Below the pieces are notes generated by a model, which was given only the letters and a program-made list of their open reading frames with translations, made no database searches and was not told the DNA's origin. A program made the translations under genes and the position numbers. This document shows, in pieces, positions 44,695 through 57,899 of a stretch of DNA of 64,000 nt. Numbering within the stretch: the stretch's first letter is position 1; every line of letters starts with the position of its first letter. Origin of the DNA: Ophioderma brevispina (Eukaryota > Echinodermata > Ophiuroidea > Amphilepidida > Ophiodermatidae); assembly GCA_023653785.1 (NCBI GenBank), contig JAMKCH010035246.1, positions 1 to 64,000 of the forward strand, read 5' to 3'.

Positions 44695-46020
44695 ATATAT
44701 ATTATATAGGTTTTGGACTTTCTTATTGTATTATCATTATCAACATCCTCAATCAATTGTCTTTTGCCTCTTTGATAAATGATATAGCCCATGGACTACT
44801 GAGGCTGTACTCAATCTTCTGACATTATGTTACCTCTGCCTTAAAACTTTTGGACCTACCATTTGACATTTTGACAACAACACACTATGTAGTCCAATTC
44901 AGGATGTTGGAGTACGTACAATGCCTTGGGGTATCATCACATCCTTTGCAGTATACCCCTTGCGTCCCTAGAGGGAAAATGACTACCAACCTGACGATCA
45001 CTGCCAAAAGGGAGGTGGCGCAATTTGTCTTATTAGATATAGGAGCAATTTCACCCTAAACACAAGGTAAATGGTCCGCTCCGTGTTTTTTGAAAAGTGG
45101 GAAAAAAATGCATTTAGGGTTTTAAGGGATATGTGAAGGTACCCTCAAGGCATTCTATGTCCTTCACCATCTTGGACTGTAGTGTGTTCCAGTCAAATTG
45201 TCAGATGATTTATTACCGAAGAAATGTCAAATAGTGGGTCCAAAAGTTTTTTTTAAGAGGGTGTTACCATAATGATACTTTTATTGCTTTTCTTGCTCAA
45301 AGAAATTTTTAATTTGTAGAAATTGTGTATGGATCTTAAAGGAAACAGTTTTGGAGATGGTAAGAAATGTGTATAGGTGACTGGAAACGACCACTCGGGC
45401 CAATGTTTTCAAAGTAAAATGATATGAACTAGAGAAAACAAACGAAATTTGCCTTTAAAGATTCAAATAGCTAGAAACATGGGAATTTCAGTATTTGAAA
45501 GCTTAACTTATTAAGGAACGCTGCTAATAATTGTAGCTCAGTTTATAAACCAAATTGGTATTGTAACTTCTAGGACTCCCGCTCTTTGACCCAGTCAATG
45601 TTTCAGGAAATCTGCCTCTTTTGTACCTTTGACAAATGATATTAAAATATTTTTCCAAAATGTGAAAATGGCAAAAATATTTTACTATACATAAACAAAT
45701 TATGACATATATTTTTATTGGCTGTATTATTGGAATCATTGATAATTATGTAATTATTAAAACAATCTTCATAGGTCAAAGGGCAGGCGTACCACAATGC
45801 CTTGTGCTTTTGCAGTGCCGATTGGGTTTATTTCCATATTAGCGTGTGTGGATCAGGTCACATATTCTTGTCACTTGTGTGTATCGAGGTCTGATATGGT
45901 GTGTTCAGAGTCCGGTGATTTCCATCATTCAGCATCGCTCAATGCTAGTCTTTTGCACATGCTATGTGCAGTGCAATCTATTGGGCGAAGCGTGGTAAGA
46001 ATGAGCGTTGAGCATTGTCA
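44695..46020. other. No gene seen downstream of ITPK1
   Basis: This should include the ITPK1 3' UTR. A (TA)n run starts at about 44692. No canonical AATAAA was found close to the stop; ATTAAA occurs near 45641. A stretch near 45065-45115 (GTCCGCTCCGTG, TTTTTGAAAA) is shared with about 55920-55960. Confidence 0.4.
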
Positions 46021-46500
46021 CCTAATGAAAATCATCATCAGCCTTTTGTCTGTCCACTGTTGGACGAAAGCTTCAACACGTTTCCATGCTGGATTTCGGC
46101 CTACCCTTCCACGCTGGCCTAGTGCGGGTTGGAAGGGACCCTGGTACCTAGAGTGATGAGTGCAGGTAACAGACCGGGATGGTCCCCTACTCTTTTCGAT
46201 AAGGTCTGCAACTTTTACGTGTTCAGGAATGACTCCCCTGATACACGGGACCAACAGCTTTACATGACTCTCCGAACCATGATGCGCCGGGCACCCATTG
46301 CATACCCCTGCACATTTTACGCAATGGGTGGGAGCGAGGAGAAAATTCCATAATCACACTGCTGTGCAATTATGCAATTTCCGACCTTATAGGAACTATT
46401 TGAGTATGACCAAGAAACCTGACTCTTGCGGGGCTCGAACCAGGGCCACCTCGCCCTCTGATCGCTGAAAATCGCTGGACCCCAAATGCACCAATACAGA
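46020..46500 (+). mobile_element. RTE-type LINE 3' tail remnant
   Basis: It has ATCATCATCAGCCTTTTGTC, GTCCACTGTTGGACGAAAGC and TTCCATGCTGGATTTCGGCC. Then come CGGGACCAACAGCTTTACAT, CTCCGAACCATGATGCG and, near 46434, GGGGCTCGAACCAGGGCCAC with CTCTGATCGCTG. This series is familiar from 3' untranslated tails of RTE-like non-LTR retrotransposons spread across invertebrates. The coding part is absent. Confidence 0.7.
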
Positions 46501-46794
46501 TCGAGAGCATATTATTTAGATTTTTGCCCATTTTAGAAGTTGGACATCCAGGCACATATCTATAAGTGCTTACAGTTGAATTAAAATACAGGGTGAATGA
46601 AAAAAAAATTGCTCTAAATCTTAAACAAAATACTTGTACAAGATGCAAATTACAACAGAAGAAAGCATGTGTATTTTGGTCAATAATTGTCAAGTCCCAT
46701 TTTTATCAAGTTATATAAATCTTTCCCTATTATGGACTGCATAATTTATTTTAAAGGAAGATATTTTATTCAAACTGCTGAAAGATGTTAGCTG

Positions 46795-46985
46795 CTTGCA
46801 GTTTGTTAGGCAGCCTTGTGGTTTTGAGGGGGCAAAATCCCAGTTGAGGGAAAAGTCGTCCGGATCATTGGGTAAGTTGGGTCCCAAACGGTTGATTTTG
46901 CATGATTTTCATCAAAATTTCAAGATTTTACTTAAAAGGGGGGAACTCATCCCCCATGCTCCCATTGGCTACGCCACTGGCTCCT
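46795..46985 (+). repeat. Dispersed repeat ending GGCTACGCCACTGG
   Basis: Same family as 550-745: a GGGGGCAAAATCCCAG stretch, then GGGGGGAACTCATCCCCCAT and CCCATTGGCTACGCCACTGG. Confidence 0.65.
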
Positions 46986-46989
46986 TGAT

Positions 46990-48058
46990 TTCTGTGTACG
47001 AGAGAGAGGGTACAGTACTTTAATTTGCTTGTATCTGGAAAACACATTTTTCAATACAATTTTTGTTTGGCCTCTGTCAGATTTTTTTATCCTATTTAAT
47101 CTAACCAAATTCACAACAGAAAACAAATTAGGTAGAAATTTGAGTTGCCCTCAACAAGTAGTTTCCAGGTGTGAGACTTTGAGTGGTAAATGTTACACTT
47201 TTTGATGGACTTATTTTTTATTGATTTTTTTTTTGTCGAATGTAACGTTCACAGAACAGTATTTTGATTGAAAAATTTAAATGAAAACAGTATAGTTTGG
47301 AAATTGGCTTGATATGAATATGTGGTCTAATAAAATACATAATATATCTATCAAAAAAAAATCCTCAGATAAAAATTAGGTTGAAAGTCATCATGCTAGT
47401 TGTTAATGTTACATTTGATGGACGTATTGTGCCCATCAAAATATTGTAACGTTTGCAGCAGGAGTAGAATTTTGTTGCAGAGTGCGAGAATCTTTCTTGA
47501 TTCTCCCAAATGCAGGAATCATCTAATTCGCTACTGTGTTAAGTTCTTAAGTTTACGAGAATCAACATTGATTCACGCAAATCAATTTGCGAGAATCGAT
47601 TCTCGGATTCTCGCCAAAATTCTAGCCTTGTGCAGTAAGGAAGAGGAGTTGTTTTGGCTGAAAGTTGCATTACTTTGACCACCTTTACTTTTGGGGGTGT
47701 GTCTTGCCACATAACTTTCCAATTAAAACAAAAATGCCTCAAAATACTTCAAATTGCACATTTCTGTAAAAGTGGGAGATGTGGACCCTCTATCATGAAA
47801 CATACAATGCTTGAAATGATAGATTAGCATGATTTTCTTCTTTTTTTAGATGACAAACAGTGCAAGTTTTCAAGTGAATGTGAGACCCATCTGATCCCTA
47901 CAGGCCAATGGTGCGAATGGAGAAATTTAGATACAAGCAAAAATAGGCAGCTAAAATTAATCACATTGTAAGATTGACATTGCAAACATCCATAACTTTT
48001 GTAACCAAAAATACTAGAGAGGATGGGATTTCAGCAATTCCATACTTGATTACTTGGC
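46990..48058. other. No gene seen
   Basis: Around 47480-47610 the motif GAGAATC/GATTCTC recurs several times in both orientations (GAGAATCGATTCTCGGATTC), forming small hairpins. A 92-codon frame across it is not convincing. Confidence 0.4.
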
Positions 48059-48273
48059 AGAGGGTGTTTTGGACCAATCCCATAATGCATTGTAATGTGC
48101 CTATACTGTACTGTACTAAATATGTGTCAGTACTTAAGGATAAAAAGTGTACAAAAGTTTTAGGACCACAAAACCCTTCATGATCATGATAGGGTTTTGT
48201 GGGATCACATGACCTTATTGAGGTGAAATTTCCCAAAACTGGTGCATTGTGGGATGGACTCAATACACCCTCT
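48059..48273. mobile_element. MITE, AGAGGGTGTTTTG ends, 215 bp
   Basis: The left end AGAGGGTGTTTTGGACCAAT then CCCATAATGCATTG pairs with the right end GGTGCATTGTGGGATGGACT then CAATACACCCTCT. The related element at 62104-62383 lies in the opposite orientation. The interior palindrome CCTTCATGATCATGATAGGG is probably the fold centre. Confidence 0.88.
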
Positions 48274-49840
48274 AATTACTGGGTAATTTGATAATGAGAA
48301 GTATTGTATAATTGACTCCTTTTGGCCTGAGAGGATGGCATTGTCTCACATTTTAAATTTTGTGTATACATTTGAAGTCCACACTGCTACTCTTGAAGAC
48401 TCTTCCATTGTCCATTGATAGCTTTGTTTGAAACACACAACCCATCGGTTGATGATTTATATAAGGGCATCAACAGGAGTAGTGTAGATTTCAAATGGAA
48501 GGGGCCAGTACACCTTTTATGTACATGCAAAAATTGGTTTATGCTACCTCATTCAAGCTCTGAAACCCAAACAGTCACAAAATTAACTGTTTCACAGGAA
48601 GATACAACAGGGGTGATAGTGTTGTATTATAAGGTGTGGGGTTTCCAAAAAAGTAGGGGGCTTCATTTTGCTCAAAGCTTACACAAAGAGATGTATACGA
48701 TCGGCCAATTTTTCTGGAGTTACCACCACAGCTAGCTACCACCGGGTAGAAATGGATTACCACAAACTAGACTGTACACTCGCCGGCACAGGCTTTCCGG
48801 ATTTTGCCACATAGACGGATCGTGTACACACAGCGGCTGTTTCCCCCCGTCGCGGAGTAGCTACGTTGTTACACGGCTTTTTGTTAAATATATTTTTGCA
48901 TATATTTGCATTTTTTATTCATGTGCGAGAATATGGGGGGTTTTTTTTGATGATGCGCTGATTAGAATGTGGTTATATTTTCCTAAAAAAAAGTGGATAG
49001 CGCCCTCATTTCATGAAACTTTTCTCCTCTCTCAAAATGGCGTCGTGGTAACCCCGGAGTAAGTAGTACTGGCAGCTGCGTGTTCTACTCCTGGTAATGT
49101 ATACACAACATCACCTTCTCACCTAGTGGAAACTACAGGTGCCATTATTGGGTAGGTACAGCAGAGTAAGTAGCCACATCACTGTAACTTAAAACTATCT
49201 TGCAGCTAATGCCTCGCAATTAGCCCAGTGTGTACTGGCAGTAGATGCCGCGGTAGACATGGTGTAGATGCCGTATAGGCTACCACGCGAGTAAGAAAAC
49301 GGCAGGGTAACACTGTGTATTTACTACCATTCATGGAGCTGCAATGTTGCTTATTCATAAACTAACCAAACTAGAAACACAAGAGTGGGGCTGATTGAAA
49401 TGGTATTCATATGTGGCGACAATGCTTTTGAAGATCCAGGAAAGGAAAACAATAAAGAGGGATTTTGTAGTTGGGTACATCTTTGTAACCCAGTGTACCT
49501 CCGGATTTTGTCAGCAAACACTGTAAATTTGATGTTTTGTACCAATATAGTTAAAGCACAGATGTGGAACCGAACAGAAGTCCACGTGTCGGACAGTAAT
49601 CATGCTTTAGTAACTCATCAAATTTTCCTATATGTGTTGGTGTACTACTTCACATGACATAAATATTCCTACTATTCCCTGATATTAACTGGCAGAGAAA
49701 AGTTGCTAGTTAAAAGATACACCAGGGCAAGAGTTTATTATAGCAGCTATGTTTCCTGCCCTGGCATATCATTGTTATCCTGACTTCAGCTCTTCAGAAA
49801 GTATATTTGCTCATAATTTTAAGTGTTAGTTTAGTAAGTG
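48274..49840. other. No gene seen
   Basis: Near 49016-49060 a CpG-containing stretch with CTCTCAAAATGGCGTCGTGG has a good start context, but the frame stops after four codons. Short repeated TACCACC/GTAGC motifs occur at 48720-49290. No domain-bearing frame is found. Confidence 0.4.
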
Positions 49841-50042
49841 CTATACTTCGATTACCACAAATAGGCGGGCCTCATAACCGTGCGAACTGTATGGAAATAA
49901 TGTAGGCGCAAGAGGTGCAGTGTGTATATCATGCGGCGCGCGCAAATTCTGTGCAAAACGCTCGAGTACATTGGTTTACCTTTACGTGCGGAACGATAAC
50001 AAATCCGAAGAATTCCCGCCTATTGTAGTAATCAAAGTATAG
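49841..50042. mobile_element. MITE, CTATACTTYGATTAC ends, 202 bp
   Basis: The left end CTATACTTCGATTACCACAA then ATAGGCGGG pairs with CCCGCCTATTGTAGTAATCA then AAGTATAG. The interior is unusually CpG-rich for this window (ATGCGGCGCGCGC). No coding capacity. Confidence 0.9.
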
Positions 50043-53000
50043 AAGAGATATTTTAATGCACTTAATTATCAACACATATTGAGCTCTATATTCGTGAAAT
50101 GGTTGCAAAAGTACCTCCCCCTCAGTGACTGGCCAGATGGGGTCTTATACCTCCCCCTTGAACTTCGGCCTCAGAAAAATGACAGACAGCAGTTGCATGT
50201 TGCACTTGGGTAGGTATTTTGTACCCTTTGCTTATAGCAGTAAATATACTATGCGATAGAATGAAGGTTTCAACCCCCACTCTTACCAAAAATGTCCGGA
50301 GAGGTACACCAAGTTCTCTCTAAAAGTGACAATTCAAGATGGGTTGGCCAACCATGACATACACAGGTGAAACCTTGGTGATATGAACACCACTGTTTTA
50401 ACTTCCTGGTTGCAAAGTGTCATGTACAACTTAGAGCACAAGCATTAAAGGTATCCCTAAGGTATTCGTGGTCCATAGCCTTAGTTCCCGGACCACATTA
50501 AGCCGAGATTTTTAAAATTAAATTTGGAGAGTAAAAATGCTTATTTCTATTTTACTATATACAATGTGAGGCTTGAGTGATTGTTATTGTACAGTAAGAT
50601 TGCATGTCTGGAAAAGTTATACCTCTACTCTACACAGGCAAAAGTTCTGAATCATGTGGTAACCCTGTAAACGCAGGTACTCTTCAAGGTCGTAAGAGGC
50701 CTCAAGTAGTTACTAACAGAGGAGTCCACAAGTTAAAGACCAATGACACAAGACGAGAACTAGATTTTAGTCCGGACGCCATTTCCTGATATTTGCTCTA
50801 ACTTAGAAATGGTTACTTATAGTTTTTTTCTCAACAGATTTCTAATCTTTAGACCATCTAGTTGAAGATAGAATCAAACTGCTGACAGGCTATCAGCATT
50901 GAGCGTTTTGGTTTTGAGATATTTACGGAAAAACAAAATGGCCGCCAAGTACCAATTTTTTAAATGAAAAATGATCAACTCTTTTTAAATGATCGATTGT
51001 TTACAAATATGTTTGCTATGCCAAAGCAAAGTGTGATCTATATAAAAAGTAGTTACTAGTAGACCTGGAGGTCTCAATTTAATATTTTTCTTGTATTTAA
51101 TACATTCCAGTTGTTTATTAAGAATTTTTTTTTTGATGGCGTTATTCATAAATGTATGTAACAACACAAGGGGCAATGTTTTAAACCATGTTAACAAGGG
51201 GACCACGTTAAAGGTGCTCAAAACGTACGGAGAGATACTGTCGGCAAGAGTTAATATGAACCCCCCTTCAAAATTCTACATTTAAAAGTTTTTTGGCCTA
51301 GGTGTTAGGGGTTTGTGGATGTTAGGCCATTGAATAAAATAATTTGTTTCGGTAGATTTTTTTAAAGGGGGGATGTACATATGGAAAGGAACTCTTCCAT
51401 ACTGTCATTGATTTGGTAGGCCAGAATGGAAAGATAATAGTAATAATGACAATCTTGATATTATAGCGCCAATGCAGAGGCCTCTAGGCGCAAAGAAACC
51501 CCCCCCCCCAGAGCAATTATAAACATTATTAAATGCCAGATTACACCAAAGCAACAGCTATTGTACCACATTTTTCAGAATAATTAGGAGAGAATAATTT
51601 TTAGTAGAAAATTCAAACGGTATATTGAGATAGAAGGGACTCCCAACCCAGCCTCACGACGAATATATTGGGACCACCTGAATGTCAGCTGCGAGGAATG
51701 TAGGTATGTACCCCCACAGCGACCAGGAAAGTCTTGATCGAGATGCGACAGGCCACTGTCAGTATTCACAGCCGGCAGTGTGTTCTGGACAAACAAAGGC
51801 AACCACACTGACAGAGGCTGGAATGAATGTATGGACAACTAGAACTAGGAAGGCCAGGAGCAACATAGCCTGATGATCATGACTAGATAGTCTTTAACTT
51901 TTGCATAGTATCGTTATTGTTGACTATCTACGGTCCTGACGAGTTGTGTGAAGAAAAAAAAAACTCTTTTAAGGAAAGCAAAATCAAAGGTGACATTGTA
52001 CCAAAAATAGGCCATCACCCAACACTAGATATACCAAAAGACGTGCTAGAACATCACCAAAGTCAGATCGCACACCTTCGACTACGCATAGATCTAGCTC
52101 AACGAGGGAGTGAGTATAAAGATTAACGACCACTACCACACAATTGTGTCATATAGTGTCATTAAGGTGGGTAAAAAAACATCTAACTTTTTAAAATACC
52201 AAATCATTGAAAAATTTCACCATGAGTAAATTCTATCCACAACATTTGTACAAAAGATACACCAATAATTAAACAGAATCAGCCTCCTTCAGAAATTTAT
52301 CACTTGAAGAGGGTAATATCGAAATGAACGCCAGTATTAAAACTACATTCAAATCGCTTACAACAATTTGTACATAGATACATATACACTGATGAACAGG
52401 ATCATCACCTCACATCCATGTATAAAATAAGATAACCCATTAAGTGAATACAAAAAATTCACATGAGAAAAACACAGCTGATGACAAAGTTCATCACCCA
52501 TCAATGTATCAAGAAAAAAAAAATTCAACGACCAATACTGATAATCAATAATCACATCAGATCCCCTTCAAAAAAACAAAGATAAAATCAATACAATATT
52601 GAAACATTAAGCAATAGTTACAGAGAAAATAGATGGTCTTATATATGTAACATATGTAATGATAAATGGTATGTTTTATGTTAACAATACAGATTTAAAA
52701 ACTACACAAAACTGGCCAAAGTATTGCAACATGCCAGAAAACGAAATTCATTAATCCCACATTATTGATTTTCAAATGATACCCATGGTTTCGACCAGTT
52801 ACGTATTGAATGCCAAAATGGTGTTTTTCCTAAAGAGGTTATTCCACAGAAGCCAAGAGGGTGAACAATGTTGATTGAATGTTATGTTCCTAAAATATGG
52901 CGGATTAAAGGGATTATTAAGGAACTGCGAACGATAACATTGGCCATTTGCACTCCAGAAGGAATACAGACACAGAAACAAAAGCATGACTTCTCCAAAA

Positions 53001-53860
53001 TAAGCCGCTTAACATGAAATTGTTACGGGCTCGTAGGGTTACTACTATTTACGTGAGGAGATCAGAGTGGTTGTTTGGACGGACGGAAATGCAGATAAAG
53101 TCAATTGGGAAGACAGTAGCCTTATAAAATTCTGGAAATTCGGATACATCAAAAAATGCAATCGAATGATAAATCATGTGATTTACGTAAAATCAGGTCA
53201 ATTACGCAATTCACTATTGTATGCAAAACAGCACAATGTCAAGGTTGTTTCTGCGAATTTTAAAAAAGTGTTATCAGTTATACGTGACCTCTTTATTGTA
53301 AAGACAAATTTCCTGAGTACAACGGTGATGGACGTGGTCACATCTTCTATTGATGTTATCTCATTTACGGTCCATACAACCACTTCTGGTTTTTTGACTG
53401 GAACATTTGGAGTAAGTAGAACATAAACAACCGGTTACAATTCATACGGCCATTTTGCAGCCATTTTTGACGTTTCTGTGCTGTTATTCCTTCTTGGAGT
53501 ACAATCGGCAAGTTATCATTAGCGAGTTCTTTAACTCGCCAGAATTAGGAACCTAACAATCAAATCAAACGTTTTTGACATTATTTGATTCTGGGAAACA
53601 GCATCTGTTTGAAAATTCTACTTTGGAAATATTACATAATGTATAGTCAAGAATTCTGGTACAATTATAAAATCCATTTTTATTTCAATGGTTTTTCTCA
53701 TGTTGCAAATAACTTCTGGCCAGGTGTGTACTTATACAAGTTACAAATACAGTGGAATACCTTATACATTATTACACTCTAAATTAAGAAATAAAGGTTT
53801 GCAGTGTCATTTATGGGCGAAATAATGTGTCCGAGGTCAGGAAAAACTAAATAATGGGCG
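50043..53860. other. No gene recognised
   Basis: Two open stretches deserve note. 51917-52126 encodes a hydrophilic segment with LEHHQSQIAHLRLRIDLAQR. 53067-53426 is a 119-codon frame with no domain I recognise. Neither has clear splice framing or a matching second copy. The remainder is AT-rich. Confidence 0.35.
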
Positions 53861-53879
53861 AGGCGCATGCCGAGGAGCC

Positions 53880-54040
53880 CATATTTTGAAAGTTTTTTCT
53901 GGCGAGGAGAAAAAATGCTTGGCGACCCATTTGGCAGAACAGAATAATGGGCAGAAACTGACCAATCAGGATGCAGGCATTTTCAATTAAATGGGCAAGC
54001 CCAGACGGTAATAGAATACTACATAATCCTAAATTTAAAT
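53880..54040. repeat. Dispersed repeat shared with 1-230
   Basis: See the entry at 1-230. This copy extends slightly to the left with GGCGAGGCGCATGCCGAGG. Confidence 0.7.
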
Positions 54041-54074
54041 AAACCTAGTTGTTCAAATTCAACAGACGATTTTC

Positions 54075-54225
54075 CCCTTAGTCGCCTCTTACGACATGTA
54101 AGGGGAACAGCGGGCCTAGTCTATACCCGAAAACCCGCTGAGGGGAGGGGCCCCTTTTAGTCGCCTCTACGACATGCAGGGAGCACATCGGGCCAATTCT
54201 TAACCCCGGAACCCGCAGGGGGCGA
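54075..54225 (+). repeat. Duplicated TTAGTCGCCTCTTACGACATG tail
   Basis: Two tandem copies carry TTAGTCGCCTCTTACGACAT, GGG-A-CGGGCC, TAACCCC or TATACCCG and AACCCGC-GGGG. This phrase is common at the ends of retroelement-derived repeats in invertebrates. The two copies are about 74 bases apart and differ by indels. Confidence 0.7.
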
Positions 54226-54487
54226 TCTAGCTCAACAGATGATCTGATCTGTAGGCCAAAGATTTACTAACATCACTGGAGGATGATGCATCTAAAATGC
54301 ACCTTCTAAATTCAAAGAAGAAGGATTGTGACGTCAACGAGGAAGATAAACAACCTGCACTACAGACGGTATCCAACTCAAAGAGAATCAGGGACTTGTG
54401 ATCTATGTTGCAAACAGACACAAAAAAGACTTTCTGTCACACAACGGACGCTTGGAATGCCTGCATAAACTACACACCTATGGCCCG

Positions 54488-54960
54488 GGGGGGGGGGGGG
54501 GTATCAGGTGGGAAGGGTTGGGAAAAAAAGGGTGGTACATATGTTGCCGCGCTATGGTCACATTTTCAAGCCTTACTATAACAATGGGTCATTTTTCCCA
54601 CCCATCTTAAAAAGATGGGTCACACTTTTTGAGGTCATGATACTATATAAATGGGGACCATTTCAAACATTTGGTCGCAATTTTACTTGAAAATGGGTCA
54701 ATTTTTCCGATTTTGCTAAAATCACAATGAAAATGCGTTTTTTGATTTTTGATTTTTTGGAAAAAGTTACTATGAAAATGGGCCGATTTTGCTAAGATTA
54801 CTATGAAAATGGTGCAAATTTAAAGACCACTAGATAGAAATGGGTCGAAATTCGGAAACCAAACTATAGAAATGGTAATATTTTGGTTAAAATTTTGTCA
54901 CTATAAACATGGGTCGATATTTTTACCCGGCGGACGCACACCACCCACGCACACCCCGAC
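54488..54960 (+). repeat. Degenerate AAAATGGGTC tandem repeat
   Basis: After a run of G, the motif ACTATGAAAATGGGTC followed by ATTTTT recurs about eight times with variable spacing (roughly 35-60 bases). It ends near CGGCGGACGCACACC and a CCCCCCGGGGG palindrome. Confidence 0.7.
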
Positions 54961-55019
54961 CAAAATGGTGGGTAGAATGGTAACCCCCCCGGGGGCCCTT
55001 ATGGTAATCTGCTATCTCC

Positions 55020-55420
55020 AAAGCATCCAAATGCCAGCAGCAACTACTCCAACCTTCGATGCTTTTCAACACTATCAAAGATATCCAGAATAGAGCTAGG
55101 CATGTAATTGGATTGCCAGAGGATGATTATACAAGCTCAATGTACTTTACCAACTGATCTGTGAAACAACGAAGAACAGAGAGGAAGTGTTGAGGCAACT
55201 ACTCTCTTCCACCAGTTCTATCAAGGGGCCGTCTGGGAACTACTTTTACGAACTGATGCAAAAACTCCGAGGTAGATGGACCCTCAATATTTGGCGGTTT
55301 TCTGTCTACGATCTCATGATGCAGTTGAGACCCCAAGACCTAACATTTCCAACCATTCAGAGTTCATTTATTCCTTCAACGGCCCGCTTTTTTCTCATCT
55401 GGATATGCATACTGGGGCCC
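55020..55420 (+). pseudogene. Possible LINE C-terminal remnant
   Basis: In one frame near 55065-55140 the reading is LFNTIKDIQNRARHVIGLPE. This resembles the IQNRA-R-I segment near the end of many LINE reverse transcriptases. Stops and frame changes follow within about 60 bases, and I cannot align the rest with confidence. Confidence 0.4.
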
Positions 55421-55439
55421 ATTCCTCGCTACTAATACA

Positions 55440-57340
55440 AAATAGGGGTCTTTGGGTTGACAGTGGGTAAAATTTGCAAAAACAAAAAAAAAAATTAATA
55501 TAGGTCTCTAAGTGAAAGTTTAAAAATATGAGGTCTGTGTGTGACAATGCTGTGAAAAATGGGGGTCTAAACAGCCTACATACGCATCACCTCCAACGTG
55601 GGGAGGAACCCTGGGTGATATTAATCTCACTGATTATATCCACATCCATGATATGCATATGCCTTCCACATTGACATAAAATGTTGCATGGGATCGTATT
55701 CTTGATTCTATATCCTTAAGTCCCCCCATAGAGGTGATAACCGTAAAAATGACAAGCACTGATGATCACCGCAAAAAAGGGGGAGACCCAGGGTGACCCT
55801 TCCTTCCCTTCCTGGGCAAATCGGGCTATCGGCCTTGGGGCGGAGGGGGTCGGTGGCGGGGGGAGTGTGGTGGGTTTCGGTATTTGTGTTGTTAGATCTG
55901 TAGCACGTTCCCCGTAAAAAACAAAGTGGGGTCCGCTCCGTGATTTTTGAAAAAGGCGGGCAATGGTAGTTAATGCTAATTGACCAATAAATGAGAAGAA
56001 ATGTCATTTTTATGGATATTACACGCAATTTTTGAAGGGAATGGGAATTGATTTGTTTTTGTATGGCCCAACAAAAATGCAAATTACGTTAGGTAGTTTA
56101 CAAGGTTATGGGTTATCTAGAAATCATTAAACATGTTGGCCAATAGGTTTCTGAACAATTATAGATGGGTACATGATGGATTGAAGCATTTTTTTTACAG
56201 TGAACAACAGATCGTTTGTCATTACAATTGATTTATGAACAGTTTGTCAAATTGTAATTGGTGACTAGATGATTTTAAAGAGTGAATTTCGTATAACAAA
56301 CAAATGGATGGGAGCGCTCCTCATAACGGATCATACCAAAGAAATGGTCAGGAAAAGATCCTCATGAAACGGACTAATACCAAAGAAACCTTGGCCAAAG
56401 AAAAAAGGAAAGAAAACAACTTCAGATTGAAGAACACATATCAAAGAAAACACACGTATCAAAATGAACCATGTCAGGAACGATTTCTAATCTACGGACT
56501 ACACACACAAAAAAAAGACCCATGAGATATGGCATTGCATGATGCATACATTTACATGACCAGAACCACGAGAACTGCATATATGAGGATACAAATAAAA
56601 CTTAAGTCAGTAATATTCTCACAAAAGTTGCGATTTTGGCGGCATTATTACTTGTGTCCAGATATCTTGATATTTAACAGCCATTAAAAGAAAAAAAATA
56701 ATCTATACTTATGGCAAGTGCCAACCTTGAATTATTTGTTTTTAGCCGTCACTGAGGAAAAAGAATCGGTTAAACTTACAACGTAATTCTGCCTTGGCAG
56801 CCATGTATTTGGTAGCAATCTTGAAATATATATTCTATTGCTATTCATTGATATGGGTTGTTCCCTGTTAAGTGGCACTCCATAACATGATTACATTCAA
56901 GGCATACTACTATGTTGGTGATATGTCACAAAAAATGTGGTATTTTGGTGGACATTTTTGTTTTAGGTCACAGGTCTTTGATATTAACGCATCTTGAAAT
57001 TTTTAAATATAGCTTGTGTTCTGTTATCACCCCATTAATACAAAAAATATTGTTTCTCTGCTTTACTAAGACAAACAAACAGCCTTGGTAAAAATTCGCA
57101 ATATGGATTTGGGCGGCCCATTTGTTTTTCACGGAATATCTAAAAACTGCTCAATGCTGATGGACTGATTAGCCAGTTATTTTCTTATAATGGGTGCGTC
57201 TAAGGAAGCCAAATACACAAAAAACTAACATTATGTAATATTTTTAAGGAAATGGCTGCAGCCGGACTAATTGTTTCCTCTGCAGCACCTGCTATATGTT
57301 ACCAAGGTTTCACTATTTGATTACACATATCAGAGTACAT
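55440..57340. other. No gene seen
   Basis: A short stretch at 55915-55965 is shared with 45065-45115. Lysine-rich frames near 56304-56525 follow from A-rich sequence. Nothing else is supported. Confidence 0.4.
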
Positions 57341-57347
57341 ATGAAGG

Positions 57348-57435
57348 AACTTGGAGTAACTCTGTAGGAACTTGAGAATACCTCTGTTGGAACTTTGGAG
57401 TACTGCTATAGGAACTTTGAAGTAATGATGTAAAG
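57348..57435 (+). repeat. 22-bp tandem repeat, four copies
   Basis: Variants of GGAACTTTGGAGTACTCTGTA repeat four times, with differences confined mainly to the last ten bases of each unit. Confidence 0.85.
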
Positions 57436-57644
57436 AAAAACCATGAAGAGAGAATGAATAACATCTATTGTTTTGCTTTCAGGCCATAATCTTGCGGTAG
57501 CTCATGGAGGTATTCCTTAGGGCTATACCCCATGAAGAAACAGCCTATGTTCAAAAGTATCTGTTGGTTAAATAAAGGGGGGGACCCAAATGAATTTGAA
57601 TGAGATTTTGATATCAGATTTAAAGTTAATCACGTTTTCTTGTT

Positions 57645-57800
57645 ATACCAGTGAAATTTTAGGGCCAGAGAACCCAGAAAAAATGTTTCCTTTTGATGTT
57701 ATGAACGAAAATGTTTCCAAAAGTGATTGACCACATTAATAACATACACAGGTCCTATGGGCCATTTACGCATTGTTATTGTTCTATCTGGCAGGAATGC
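57645..57800 (+). repeat. Dispersed repeat shared with 40879-41080
   Basis: It has CCAGTGAAATTTTAGGGCC, AAATGTTTCCTTTTGAT and CCTATGGGCCATTTACG, in the same order as the copy in the 40.9-kb contig. Confidence 0.65.
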
Positions 57801-57899
57801 GGGCGTAGTCATGATGCAAACTACGCCACGGAATTATGACCGATTATAGTATGCATAATTTTTTGCTTTTTTTAGACCAACAGACTTGACCGAGAACTC

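Noticed and set aside
51917..52126. Hydrophilic 69-codon frame with LEHHQSQIAHLRLRIDLAQR
   Set aside because: It looks somewhat protein-like, but no family or gene structure could be attached to it.
53067..53426. 119-codon open frame
   Set aside because: No recognisable domain, no splice framing and no second conserved copy. A frame of this length is expected by chance in 64 kb.
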